NCBI GenBank assembly: GCA_026413225.1
Contig: CM048553.1
Location: 147,925,690 to 147,989,689, forward strand
From: Otis tarda
Lineage: Eukaryota; Chordata; Aves; Otidiformes; Otididae
Length of the DNA stretch: 64,000 nucleotides
Reading direction: 5' to 3'
Notes under the pieces: generated by a model
Databases searched by the model: none
What the model was told of the DNA's origin: nothing
The model's input: only the letters and a program-made list of their open reading frames with translations
Made by a program: the position numbers and the translations under genes
Shown: one piece after another, positions 13,773 through 25,992 of the stretch
How positions within the stretch are numbered: position 1 is the first letter of the stretch
How the letters are laid out: every line of letters begins with the position of its first letter

Positions 13773-16079
13773 ATCTAATTTACACATCATAAACACAGAG
13801 TACCATTTACACAGGTTAATGAAACCTGGATCTCTGCTTCAAGTGTCTTTTTGCTTATATTTGTACTATTGCTCCTTCTTTTATCCACATCTACCTTGTA
13901 GGCATCTAGATCTGAGCCAGTCTTTAAGACTCCTTTCTTAGTCCATGAAGAGAAATAGGCCTATCTACAGTCAGATTTATCTCCTATTGCTGCTGATGTC
14001 CAAATTGAAGCAGTACTGAACTGCAAAAAAATATGTTTCTCATGAGCAACTCTAATTTGAATCATCCTGGAGTAATAAGCTCATTGCAGATGAATTTGAA
14101 CCCAGTCATCTAGTCTGTCTCACGGATGTAGACAGAAGCGTATTGGTGTCTTCCATGTAAAAGTCTTTGTATTGTCCTATAGTTCTTATGCAATTTAATC
14201 CTCTGACTGCAAAGAATAAGCTATCTCCTTTAGACAGCTTATAGTAAAACAATGAGGTGCAATTTGTATAATATTTACACCTATATGTTTCAGGAGTTTT
14301 TTCATATGTCATCTTGGATTTGTCCTTACCTAAAATTAAAATACTGTATGAGCACTCACTCTTTACTCTTGCACTGAGATTTTAAGGTCTTACAAACTAC
14401 TTTCTGTTCTTGGCAGATAGTATTGTTCAGTATGTTTCTCTTTCTCAGTGTTTAGCAATCTTATGACATAGGCTGGTAACCTGGGAAATGCTTTGTCTGA
14501 AAACTGAATATTGAATGTATTGCCATAACCAGGCTGCAAATCTCATTGTGAGAAAACACTTCCTTCCAGCAAGAGTTGTTAACATAGAGCATCATAAACA
14601 TCTTTCTATTCAAGAAGAGAAGACCTGGGTTTGTTAACAAGGCTCTTCACAGTGCCTTTCTTCTTAACATTTCCTTCAGAAAGCTCTTTGACTAGTAGTG
14701 AACAAAATGTATTTCTTGAAGCAGAAAATCTTAATTACCAGCATTTGTCCTATTGGAATATTGCCATGGTAGCCAGCAGGAAAGGAAGCTGTGAGCTTAT
14801 CATGGAGATTAGGAACTGGAAGTATGCCTCTGCCCCATGTCTTGTGATGTGGAAAGAAATAATGACATTTTATTTAAAAAAAAAAAAATAGTATGCAGTA
14901 CATCAACATGACAACATGTACAGCCTAACCATAAGACAAAGGTGATAACCCTAGAATGAAGACTAAACCATGGAAAAAAGCATTTATTTACGTAAGACGA
15001 AGTCATCTAACCTGTAAATTAACACCAGATGGCATAAATGCTTTCTAGAGATCACCTGTTCTCTCTGCAAATAAAATGCCAAGGCAAAAATGACTGTTAG
15101 CATTCCTCTCCTCATAGATATCACTCATCATTGCCCTACAACATACCATTTTACTATTATAGTATTGGATACAGGACAAATGAATGCAATTTTCATGGCT
15201 GAATCTAGTCGTGAATGCCCGCCATGGCAAGATCTAACAGTTAAACAACTGTGCAGAGATGAATAGAAAATTATGTCTATCTGCTATGCTGACCATATCA
15301 CAAAGAGGTTAAAGAATGAAAAAACATCTAACAAAACAATATTGATTTTTTTCATGTTTCTTTTACAATCAAATGTGCTTAGCACTTGTTGAGAGTACAC
15401 TTGGGTAAAAAAAAATCAAAAGTGAAATTCATATGTTGATTTCTTTAAGGACTTCATTTCAGACGATTTTGAAGAAGCTGTTATAAAATAAAGGGAAAAG
15501 TCCTAGTATTACATTATAGATTGACAAGGAACTATAATTTCTTTTCTCATACCATTGTCACTGAGGAATAACTTCATTAAATTTTGAATATTATGATTTG
15601 ATTGTGTTAATCTGACTAGATGTTGGTGACTGCAATGTTAAAATCACCTGAGATGCCTCATTGCTGGCAAAGAGCTGATCAGTGTGGAAGCTAAAGTATA
15701 ATTCATATCATTCTAAGTTAAAACTCTATATCTGGTCAATGGACTCAAACCTAAACTCCAGTGAATATATTGACCAGACCTCTGTTATCTGTAATGGGAA
15801 ACTAGACAACTAATTCCAAATGAAGGCACTTACTTTATTGATACCTAGGTTTGAGTTAAATTAATCTCACCCACAGGTGAATATGAATTCATGTATCTTT
15901 TCCATGTCATGAGAAAATAATTAAAATAATTGCATTATATCAACCACATATTATTTCCTTATTTCAGCATTTGTGTTTTTTGTGCTACTGTTTTCAAAAA
16001 ACGATTGAGAGAAGATGAGATTATGTTGGATACCTGGAGTATTAGGGGCACTTAGTGAACAATCCAGACTAAATGGAAT
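13773..16079. other. Unique AT-rich non-coding DNA
   Basis: Nothing is recognised. The open frame at 14631-14891 ends in a poly-A stretch and has no known content. Confidence 0.55.
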
Positions 16080-16511
16080 TGTTATGTTTGTGAGTAGCAG
16101 GCCTCAAGGACATCACTGAAGCCGCTTGTGAGAAAGTACTGAAGCTGCCTGTAAGAAAGTATTGAAGCCACCTGTGAGAAAATAATGAGGCCGCCTGTGA
16201 GAAAGTAATGAAGCTTCCTGTGAGAAAGTAAACGAAGCAACCTTGAGAAGAAAGAAAACAGCTGGCATACGTGACTGGGGGCTGAACGTGAAGCAGGGTG
16301 CAGGTGGAGAGAGCCATGCGCGTGAACATAGAGACTTAACGAATCATATTTTAGCTAGGAGCGCGTGCATGATATAGTTAACCAATTAGTAGAGAGCTTG
16401 CGCATGATACAGAATTAGAAGGGCTATATTAACCGGGATGTATCAACAATAAATTGGCATTTGCTTGATCATATTGGTCGTCAGCAAGTGTCCGTTACTT
16501 CCGCGTCAACA
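16080..16511 (+). mobile_element. Solo LTR with internal 23-bp repeat array
   Basis: The interval starts TGTTATGTTTGTGAG and ends CGCGTCAACA, giving a TGTT...AACA inverted terminus. It contains a TATA-like gggctatattaacc near 16421-16434 and a polyadenylation signal (caataaattgg, AATAAA at about 16449-16454), in the right order and spacing for U3-R-U5. A short array in the U3 part looks like an enhancer. It belongs to a different family from the ERVL-like LTRs. Flanking target duplications are not clear (GGAAT versus AGATT, 3 of 5), so the exact ends are slightly uncertain. Confidence 0.78.
16116..16230 (+). repeat. Five tandem copies of a 23-bp unit
   Basis: Units start at 16116, 16139, 16162, 16185 and 16208; a partial sixth decays after 16231. 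The unit resembles ctgaagccgcctgtgagaaa plus gta, with one to four changes per copy. It lies in the U3 part of the solo LTR and is probably a duplicated enhancer. On the minus strand the array encodes repeated FSQAA/YFLTGSF-like words, a by-product of the repeat. Confidence 0.95.
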
Positions 16512-17259
16512 AGATTAGGAGCCAAATGCAGGCAGCAGAAATTTTTTTTTTCTGAAAGCCTAATCCTGCAAAGTGCATGTATATCTGAACCATTTCAGGG
16601 ATACTCACTAGTTTTTTTCCAGCTTTGAAGATCAATCCACTTATGCTTGTGTAACTCTCTCTTAACTAGGGATTTATTTACCCTCCCTAATTTTAGGCAG
16701 TTAAGTATAAAAATGTTGGGCATAAATCCTTATTTAGTCATCTAAATACCATTTTAAGCATTTAGTTATTTACTTACAGCAGTAAAAAGGTAACTTATAT
16801 GGTCAGGCCTGAAAACTGGTCCTTTAGTGTCAATGGAGCAGCAAACTGAAGTCAGTCTTTTACTTTTATGAAACAATAAGGCAACTGACAGAAGCTCTGC
16901 TTTTTCAGAGGAAAAACAGCCAAGCCACTGCACTAAGCAATTCCTTTATTAATTCTTTTAAAAAGCAAATGATCTTAAGTACATGAGATTATTATTACAG
17001 TATTTTTAAAAGGTTCATTGGAAACTGAAACACTATGCTGTTCTTTGGCTTTTTTTTTTTTTCTGGTAGTTTATCTTTAATTGAATACATATCCATTAGC
17101 TAGGAAGGAAATTGAGAACACAAAATATAGCCAATGTGCCCTGACTTTAAACATCTATTAGTGATTGTTTTATAGTGTTCCAATGAAAAGCTCCATGGAT
17201 TTGAGAAAAAGACACTCTCCACACAAACAGCATTTTTACTGTATTTATAACTGAAAGGA

Positions 17260-17800
17260 TTATAGGACCGATTCTGCACTCTGATATTGACAGATGTGCA
17301 CCGGACAAAGTTCTCAGGGCCTTGAAGGCACTAACAAATCTTCTCAGCCCTCCATAGCGCCACCTGAAACCTCCCTCCACCCTTCCCAGTGAAGGGGACA
17401 CTGCAGGAGTGTCTATTTCCCGCCCTGTCCCTGGTCCTGTCCCCTGAATGGACCTCTTGGCCCTACACTGTAGCTCCTCTCTTCACCTCTTCTTCTTTTG
17501 CCCCCAACTTGCTCCTGGAGGGATCTTAGACCTGGTTCATCACTTGTCATGGCAGGGGCTACAAATGGACTCTGTTACCAGTCCCCAACTCTGCCTCCCA
17601 CGTTCGGTTTCAGCAGGACTGCATATCAATACTGAGAACACAGCCTGAGCAGGATCACCCTCAGCTCCTCACTTGACCCCCTCATGGAGCAGCTTGTCCC
17701 TCAGTTCTCCATCATACCGATTACTGAGTGTGTCTGTGACATGGGGACATGGTCCTCCATGTCAGGCATTAATACTCCTTTGGATCTTTCAAACAATCAT
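17260..17800. other. GC-rich, C/T-rich patch of unknown origin
   Basis: About 540 bases of clearly higher GC content than the surroundings, with pyrimidine-rich plus-strand text and a few CpGs. Open frames exist on both strands (17147-17401 minus and 17448-17648 plus), but neither resembles a known protein. Candidates are an unlisted avian repeat, a non-coding RNA exon or a remnant of a coding sequence. Confidence 0.35.
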
Positions 17801-18197
17801 GTTTCCTTTATATTTGTACATAAATCATGTTTTTAAATAAAAACATTTATTGGTAATGTTTCTGACACTTTCTGAAAAGAAAAACAAGCAGGCAAAACAA
17901 CGATGGTTCATTTAATTCTGTTTTGCTATTATGATGAAATGCAATTACAGCTGAAGTTTTTATTTTACTCCTCATTCATAGTAAGAGAATTCACAGTGGT
18001 AAAACTTGTTTGTCGTAGTGATGACAGTGCTTTAGAGTAGTCTTTTCCAGCTAAAATAGCTCAATTTTAAAAATAATTTTTACACTACTTTAATTCCATT
18101 TGGTCTGTTAATGAAGAAGTCTATTTCCAATTAAAAAAAAAAATCAGGTAACATTATTTCATAGGAAACACAATTTAATTACCGGGTTTCCTCTTAC

Positions 18198-18290
18198 TGA
18201 AATTCCACATATCCATACTTTCTGCCACTGTCAGATATAAAAAGCTTGTTGCTATGGTTGTATAAATATCTGCTGGTGTTTCTGATGTAC
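18198..18290 (-). other. Candidate internal coding exon (low confidence)
   Basis: On the minus strand a pyrimidine-rich acceptor (tttccatctcttttccag, ending at 18291) is followed by 93 open bases and a good donor, CA|gtaaga (18197 downward). An alternative donor, CCG|gtaatt, would extend the exon to 18183. The frame, entered in phase 1, reads ADIYTTIATSFLYLTV in its middle, which looks like a membrane segment. I do not recognise the protein. Splice signals this good can occur by chance in 64 kb, and no partner exon was found. Confidence 0.22.
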
Positions 18291-21200
18291 CTGGAAAAGA
18301 GATGGAAAGCAGAAAATTATTAGATGGTTGAAGACTCATGATTAAATGCAAATCTATTATTTTATTCGGCCTTCCAAACTTGTATGTAGGTATGCAAGCT
18401 ACAAAACATAGGCAATACAGAGCCATAGAATAGACACTACTGCAAATTATATAATTTTACTGTCTCCAAGATACAATGAGTTGCACTAAGAATGTTACAA
18501 AAGGAAGGGTAATCTGGTGCAAAGAAAGGTGTTGTCAATGGAGGAGTCTTCCAATCTCCTGGTTAGTCAAAGCTAAGAAGGCCTTGTGTCACTGTCACCC
18601 ATCATTTTGAAATTGATTTTTTTCTGTTCTAAGAAATAAAACATACTGTCAGAAAAATAATTTGAGGTTATCTGTAACTAACTTTTCCTTGAATAGTCAG
18701 TCTATCAGACAGTTCTGCTAAAATTGTTAACTCTTTTGAATGAGGGCCTTGGTGGTATTTAAGCAGAAGAGAAGATCCAAAAAGCAGCCTTACAGAAGAC
18801 TCAATAAAGCAGGACAGAAAAGAGAGGACAAAGAAGCAAAAGAAAAAGAACCCTTTCATTAAGCTGAGAATTTTCTGCTTCTCCACCAAAAGGCTGTACA
18901 AACCATTAAATATGTAAAAATGTTGTAGTAAAACTTGAGTGGATATGTGTAAAACCTGAACACAGCTCAGTGTTAGGCTGTCATTGGTTGAATGAATTTG
19001 AGACAGATTCCAGAATTTCTGTAAATGTAAAGGAAAATGTAAATGTCTGAGGTTTTGCTTGCTATTTCTGTGTATTAACTCCTTTAAAGTTAAATTTCTT
19101 TTATTTTTAGATTTTGGTCAATGGGATAAACTTTGAAGAGGTGATGTTATTCTTTCCTTAGTTGCTATTGCAACTAAGCCAATATTTTTATCCAATATTG
19201 CTTGAAAGAGAACCATATGTATAGCTTTTTTTTTTTCTTTTATACATTTTCATCTTATTTTGTAGCATTTTTGCCATCTTCTAGCTTTCCTACTCATTCC
19301 TCATCCTCCAAACTGGTACACTTATTCTGTCTTGTTCATAGCAGAAGTCTAATAACAATACAGACTACAGTCTTGTCTGCAAGGAATACATTTTAACTTT
19401 TTAAAAAAAAAAAGAAAAGAAAAGAAAATAGTTCCCGAAAGGAAATTGGACAAAAAATAATGGAACTTTTTTGTCTTATTTCAAATTTATACAGCTGTAC
19501 ATTTAGAAACTAAGAACACCCTGTAAATGAGACTCTGAAAAGGCATTTAGACAGTGACAGTGATTAATATAAAGAAATCAGACTGTAAATCTGCCTTATA
19601 GGTAGTATTATAGGTAGTATTTCTTTCTCCTTTTCTCCCACTGACTAAGCGTTGCATACAGATCTCATCAATTACTAAACACAGATCATCTGAAGTTGTA
19701 GAATGGCATTGGGTGAGTCTTTAATGCCAAATTAAAACGAATTCTGTAGGTAACTCTGTTCTTGGATCTTATAACCTTTTTGAGCCAAATATTAGAAGGT
19801 CCAGTTTAACCAATAGTTGATGCAATAAATTGTGACTACACCTAAGAGCAGTTAGTTCTCAAATCATTAACCATATGAGCAATCAATTACTGAACAGAAT
19901 TCTGGAACTTCAAGGCATCTTCAGCATTTGCTGTGATTGGTTTGGAAACCACATCTTATGTACTGTACTTGTATTTTCTTGATGGCAATAGTATCTGAGC
20001 ATATGAAAGACAGTAATTTTATTAGCACTGCTCCTTTTAAATAGAAATTATAATAATTCCTGAAAGGTTTTTATTTTTGTTTTGTTTTATTTGTTTTCTG
20101 CTAGAGGATGGAGACAGAAGGTTTAACAAGCTGTACAAAATTACATAGGAAACCCAGCCAGGTTTGGAGAGACAGGTCCCTTGAGATTATGTCATTCATT
20201 GTCTAACAACAAATCTATTCATCTTTTTGACTGCTGTAGATTTACTAAAGATTAAGATTTAGATTCTTTAAAAAAATCTCAGTCTTAACTGTGATTCTAA
20301 TTCTGCTTTTTCTGCTTCTACTGCTTTGTCTTCTTCTACTAGTGAAGAAAATGCAGAAGCCAAAAGGCAAACTTTTCAAATAATAGGTAAAGCCTTACCC
20401 TGGTCCTCCTCCTGGAGTCAAAGAAATTCATTACATGCTTTTATAAGAACAGAATTGGGGAAGTGATTAATATTTTTGAAAATGTCCCTTATAGCTTTTA
20501 TCAAATCTATAGTAATCCTGATGACAAAAATACTAAAATATAATACTAATTTTTTTTAAAAAAAAAAAGACCCCCAAACAAATAATTAAAAAGGCATCTT
20601 TTCAAGATTTTCATTACATAAATTCACAGACCAGAGTTAAACATTAATTTTGCAGAGTTTTTACATTCACTGTCTATAAGGAAATTCTCAATATTTGGAA
20701 AGACACACACGGCCCAAGAGAAATGGTCCAGAGTAGTTTGCTTTAATGGTCAACAATGAATGAAAAGTCATAATTACAAGATGAAAATCGATATTATTTC
20801 TCCTGTTGCAGAATCCTTTTGTACATGAGATTCTGTCACAAAACACAGCCTTGATATTTCAAACTATTCCCTCCATGCAATTCGTAATTAAAGTACTTTC
20901 TACTTGCTGCCCTGTTTCTTTATGGACTCTCAAAATATATCTTTATCTTTACATCCCTATTATTAATTATTAATTTTGAATTTTGATTTCTTCTTGTTGT
21001 TGCTTGTTGTTATTGCTGTTTTCCTCAAGGAAAAGGCTTAGGAATTTCATCTTCATTGAAATCGTAAATTACTGTCAGCTTCATTGTACACAACTTCCAG
21101 GAATAAAATGCCTTTGAGTCTATTTGTATGTCATCAAAGGCCAAGAGTAATAAGGCAAGAGTCATTAGAATTTTACCAGTCTTAGAAAAGAATACGAGGA

Positions 21201-22253
21201 AATAAATCTTTTTGTTATAGAATTGTAAAAACAAAATAAAAATATACATTTTCCATAGTTTTTATTCCTTAGAACTGAAAACATTTTCAATTACACTTAA
21301 TCATAGCATTTGGGCTGAATTAAGTAGAATTGCTTTTAAGTCACAAAATGTGTTAGTGGTGAATTTGTCTCCTGGTATCTTTCTTTAATTAACATGTTGC
21401 TGTTCTATATTAGTTTCTGTTAATCTAAAAATAAATTATTCCTGAAATTATTTAGATAACATTTTATTGTTGAAAAGAAAATGTAACTTATTGAAACTCT
21501 ATTTTTTAATATATACATGCATACATTTTACAGTGGTTAGTAGTGTATTACAACTGCCTCTTCTATTTCTTCTTAAAAAATACAATGTATTTATTTATTT
21601 CAGAATACCGTTTCAAATAACAACATAACAGTGGTAATGTTCATGGCATGCTTGTGGCCACATACAAATAAACCTTGGTCATTTTTATTGTCAGTAGATG
21701 TAGCTTGGAATTCCTAAACATAATTTAGTAACTAGCTTGGGTTAAACTATTAGTTAAATGCTTATTTTGAGATTTTTTTCTTTCTCTCTCTTTCCCCCCC
21801 CCCAGTCATCTTTACCTCAAGCAGGAAAAACTACAATCAAAATATAATTATTTCAGATTAAATTCACTGAAGAAAACTTGCTATCCAGGCTTGGGGGGAA
21901 AAAAAGAGTCTATTCTTCCAATTAACAATGTTTTTTCTTTCTCTTTTAAAATCTGCATTTGCATTCAGCAAACCTAGGAAATAGCTGGAAGCATAAAGTT
22001 TTATTGTTCTCAATAACATCAATCTATTTTCTCCTTTCTGTCTGCTTCTAGACATTGAATTTCACCTGTACTATCTTCTATTTCTTTGTTCAAGCTCTGA
22101 TGATTTTGTTAGCTTTTTTTTTTTTGTTATTCCCTTGACATTGATTCTTCCTTTTGCTCTGTTTTTCTCTTTTCTAGGCTTGATGATTTCTTCTCCCACC
22201 AAAAAAAAATCTCAGATATCTCCTCAGGCCCAAGTATCCTAATTAAAACTGTG

Positions 22254-22294
22254 TATTGATGTACTACTTAGTTTGGTTTAGTAGTACATCAATA
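22254..22294. repeat. Perfect 15-bp inverted repeat (hairpin)
   Basis: TATTGATGTACTACT (22254-22268) and AGTAGTACATCAATA (22280-22294) are exact reverse complements around an 11-nt spacer. Transcribed RNA would form a stable hairpin. The stem is shorter than a usual microRNA precursor. Confidence 0.85.
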
Positions 22295-23916
22295 AAGTAG
22301 AGAGCAGATTGGAAGGCAAAGTCTCCCAGAGCATTCTGAAGTATTTTGTATTGATTTAAATTACTTTCCATGGAGTAACTTTCATCTAGTGCAGGTAATA
22401 TTATACTCTCTCTGAAGCCATCAGTATGATGTTGATTTCAAATATTATGATTAAAATTCTGGTCACTCTTGCAACCGGACACTGTAGGAATGAGAAGCAT
22501 ACAGATAATCCTGTCTGCCTTTTCCCTTTTTTGAGGCAATCAAAACCTTGCACAGAAGGAAGGACTCCTCATACGATGCAGAAAAAAAACCCTACAAAAC
22601 ATTTTAAGCGTTGACAAGAGTATGGTACCAAAATTAGTGGTAGATTATCTACATTCTTATAGTGATCAATGTAAGGTACATTCCTTTAAGATCTGAGTGA
22701 AGCGATGAACAGGTAATGGCATACTGCAGACATTCAAACTCCTAGCCACATCAGCAGATGCTGGTGGTCAGAGTTTTCCTTCCGGTTTCCTCCTCCACTC
22801 TTCCAAGACTGCTCCAGGAGAAGGTTATCTGTCCCTAAACCACCAACTCTCAGGTTTCTTATTTCGGTTGTGCTGGTAATTCAGTCCCCTTTTCTCAGTC
22901 CCTTCCTCCTGAAGAAGGAGAGAACAGAAACTCCTTTGAGCAGTTTGACAACATCCTCAAAAGAGATTTACTTGCCCTGAGGCTTAGAGTTGCACAAGCT
23001 ATGTTTGGAGAAGCTGCCATCCCATCTCTTTTTCCAAATGAGATGAGAACAAGCTCTTAGACCTGGATGCAGGTACCAGCAGCTTGGGAATCAAGACCCC
23101 AGGAACAGTGTGATATCTTTGTATGGGCCAGTAACTTTCTCAATCCTCTGTTCTTTTTTCCTTCTCATCTCCACTGCAGCTGGTGCTCCATAGCACATGC
23201 AAACAGGATTATTAGACCAAATTTAGGAGGAGAGATTTCTGGTGCATAGGAAGAGTAGATGGGTGCCTCTCTCGCCACAGATATCACAAGAGCTGGGATT
23301 AGTGAAGTTAAAGTATGAGAAGGACTATAATCATTTTAATGTAGTGACTGTATCCCTCCTTACATTAAGAAAATGATTTGAATATAGGAAAATAGGCAAT
23401 AACCCTCCCATAATGTCCACCTTGCTGTGTACCTAGAGTCATTCTGCCTGCAAGCAGAAATGCCATAATTCTTGCACAACTCTGAAGTCTGCCACCTCCA
23501 CTTCCTGACTCTGAGTATTTAATTCTGTTTCTTCTAGCCATCAAGCTATTTATCCATCCATCAACTTTTTCACCATTCTTGGGAAGTCCTTGTTACCTAC
23601 CACACCACAAACTGTGACTAAAGTCTGTTTAAGTCTGTTTAGAGTGGACTTGATATCAGATTCAGATAGTTCTCACAGTATGAATAAGGTCCAGTCAGGA
23701 ATTCTGTTACAGAAACTATCGTTCCTCCATCTAGCTTATCCGAGTTGTTCTGAGATAAAGGATAAGCAAAAATGTTGGGATGGCATGGGCTAAACACAGT
23801 CCTTGTCCAATTTGTGCTTAATATCCTAAAGCGGAATGGCCTAAAAAGAGGATGCTTATAACAGTACTAGTATGACAATCCTTTTAGCCTAAAGTAATAG
23901 AGGGGAGGGTGCTGCA

Positions 23917-23949
23917 TTCAGTCTACCTTCAGTCTACCTTCAGTCCACC
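23917..23949 (+). repeat. 11-bp unit in three tandem copies
   Basis: ttcagtctacc is repeated at 23917, 23928 and, with one change, 23939. Confidence 0.9.
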
Positions 23950-24593
23950 TACTTGGAAAGACTTACATGAATCAGTTACACAGGTCTGTTTTGAGGAGAG
24001 TCATCGGGTTAGAGGAATAACTCCCGCTTAATAGGAAAGTATTTTTCCCTCATCTGTCTCTTCAGTAGAAGAAACTCCAGCAATATATTGTCCCTCCCAG
24101 CTCTTCATCTGAGTTTGATTCCTTTAATCTATCCTCTCCCACTCTATTCTTCACATCTGGGGCATAAAAATGCAGTTCTGCCTGTACCACTTAAGAGCTT
24201 TAAACCATTCCTGAGATGTGGTATAAAGCATTCCTAGCTATGTATAAAGTGGCTGCATTTTATTCTGGACAGAGCTTTGTGTTTGTGATTTTCAGTCCTT
24301 TGTATAAAGGAAGGAAAAGAGGCTTGAGAGGCAGAGTAATTTCACCAACACTGGTGTATCTCTACAGTCAGCAATGTCCAGCAAAATAACTACAGTTCCT
24401 CAAACAAAGGAGGTAGGAACTGGAACATTGTTTTCCCTGTAAGTAAGTGTTCCACTGGGCACTTCAAGATAGTCTGGATTAATATACACTGCCTATAGAG
24501 TCATATACAGTTAAATGAATTCAAACATATTTTGCAACTAGAGGTTCTATCCCTATAGGTTATTTGTAAGTATCTTTCCTAGCAGACCCTAAA

Positions 24594-24854
24594 GAATCAT
24601 AGAATCGTTGAATAGTTAGGGTTGGAAGGAACCCTTAAAGGTCATCTAGTCCAACCCCCCTGCAAGGAGAAGGGATATCTTCAACTAAATTATGTTACTT
24701 AGAGCCCCATCCATCCTGGCCTTGAATGTTTCCAGAGATGGGACATCCACCACCTCTGTGGGCAACCTGTTCCAGTGTTCCACCACCCTCATTGTAAAAA
24801 AAAAATTTCCTTATATTCAGTCTGAATCTACCTCCTTCTATTTTAAAACTATTC
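24594..24854 (-). mobile_element. CR1 LINE 3' end
   Basis: Read on the minus strand, this fragment covers the CR1 3' untranslated region and ends in the octamer-type tail at 24594-24612 (gaatcatagaatcgttgaat on the plus strand). It includes the standard aaggtcatctagtccaaccc block. It has no coding part. A poly-A run at about 24796 interrupts it. Confidence 0.93.
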
Positions 24855-25040
24855 AGTAACTAAAGTGTTACTAGGACATGATCTTTCCATGAACTTTAAA
24901 TTCATTACTAAAATTGTGGAGATACTTTTATAAATATCACGTGATTATGCATAGCAAAGGCTACACTTTTGAATATCTCTTCTGCCAGTAATTTTTTCAC
25001 TCTGAAAGAACATTTATGGATGTGCAGTTTAGCAGAATAT

Positions 25041-25084
25041 ATGAAATACAGATCTGACATCTGTATGAAATACAGATCTGACAT
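25041..25084 (+). repeat. 24-bp tandem duplication
   Basis: atgaaatacagatctgacat is present at 25041 and again at 25065, with ctgt between, giving period 24. The copies are identical over the compared 20 bases, so the duplication is recent. Confidence 0.9.
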
Positions 25085-25933
25085 GGGGACAGATTGGATT
25101 AGGAGCTCAACTGGATACTTTGCTCAGCATATTTACGGGTATAATGAAGCTAAACAGAGTGTCTAGTTGGGGACTGAGTGATTCCAAAATTTATTCCACT
25201 ATCTATAGTTTAAAGTTCCCAGTCATGAATGACTTATCGTCCAGTGTAAGGTCAATTTCCTCAATAGTGAGGATACCCATGGGAAAACTGTAATATAGTG
25301 GAGCTATTTATAATGTTGACACAGTCATTTGTAACAGTAATCTCTCCTTATATGGTAATAACAAAGATACTGAGGATTCTACCAAAGTAAATGTACTGAA
25401 AAGTTAATAACAAGAACAAAGTCTAAAATCAAAGCTCAGTGACTCCCTGCATAATGCTGCTCATCTAATTTTTCACACAATTTAAAGATATACAAACAGT
25501 CCAGTCAGTGGGTTTGCTGAATGTTTATGACAATTTAATTTTAAATAATTCATTATTTATGTAGTAGAAAAAAAGTCCAAATCTTTTAGATATGACTCAT
25601 GGATATGGATATATGGATATATGAATATGACTTGTAAGAGAAACAGAGCTTGTTCCTGAAAGTACCACTGATTACTAGAAATCTAGAATGCCACAGATAC
25701 TGAAACTCTCTGCTGGTAGGCAGAAATGTGTTTAGGAGGAAAACAGAAGTTAATATTAACTTGGTTTCATAAATTCAACATTAAACCTTTATACTGAAGA
25801 CTACAATGTACATCAAAATTTGACTACAGATTTTATGGAAGAAAAGAGTGTGATGCATGTTAGCAGAATTGAGATTATTTTTTTTGTGTTAAAAATTCAA
25901 CACAAAATGACAGAAATTAAAGAATTTGCATCT

Positions 25934-25992
25934 ATGTATATATATGTATATAGTGTAAGTGTATAGGTATATACACACATGTATATATATCA
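25934..25992. repeat. TA-rich simple repeat
   Basis: Imperfect (TATA/TGTA)n sequence such as tatgtatatatatgtatata. Confidence 0.75.

Larger units (their letters stand above)
16512..24593. other. Mostly unique non-coding DNA
   Basis: No complete gene is seen. The interval holds a GC-rich patch at about 17260-17800, one minus-strand exon candidate (18198-18290), a polypyrimidine run at about 21773-21804, a 15-bp inverted repeat at 22254-22294, two copies of a 10-bp unit at 23621-23640 and three copies of an 11-bp unit at 23917-23949. The rest is featureless AT-rich sequence. Confidence 0.5.

Noticed and set aside
16069-16329. 86-codon minus-strand frame with repeated FSQAA and FLTGSF words
   Set aside because: It is the reverse reading of the 23-bp tandem array in a solo LTR; the repeated words come from the DNA repeat.
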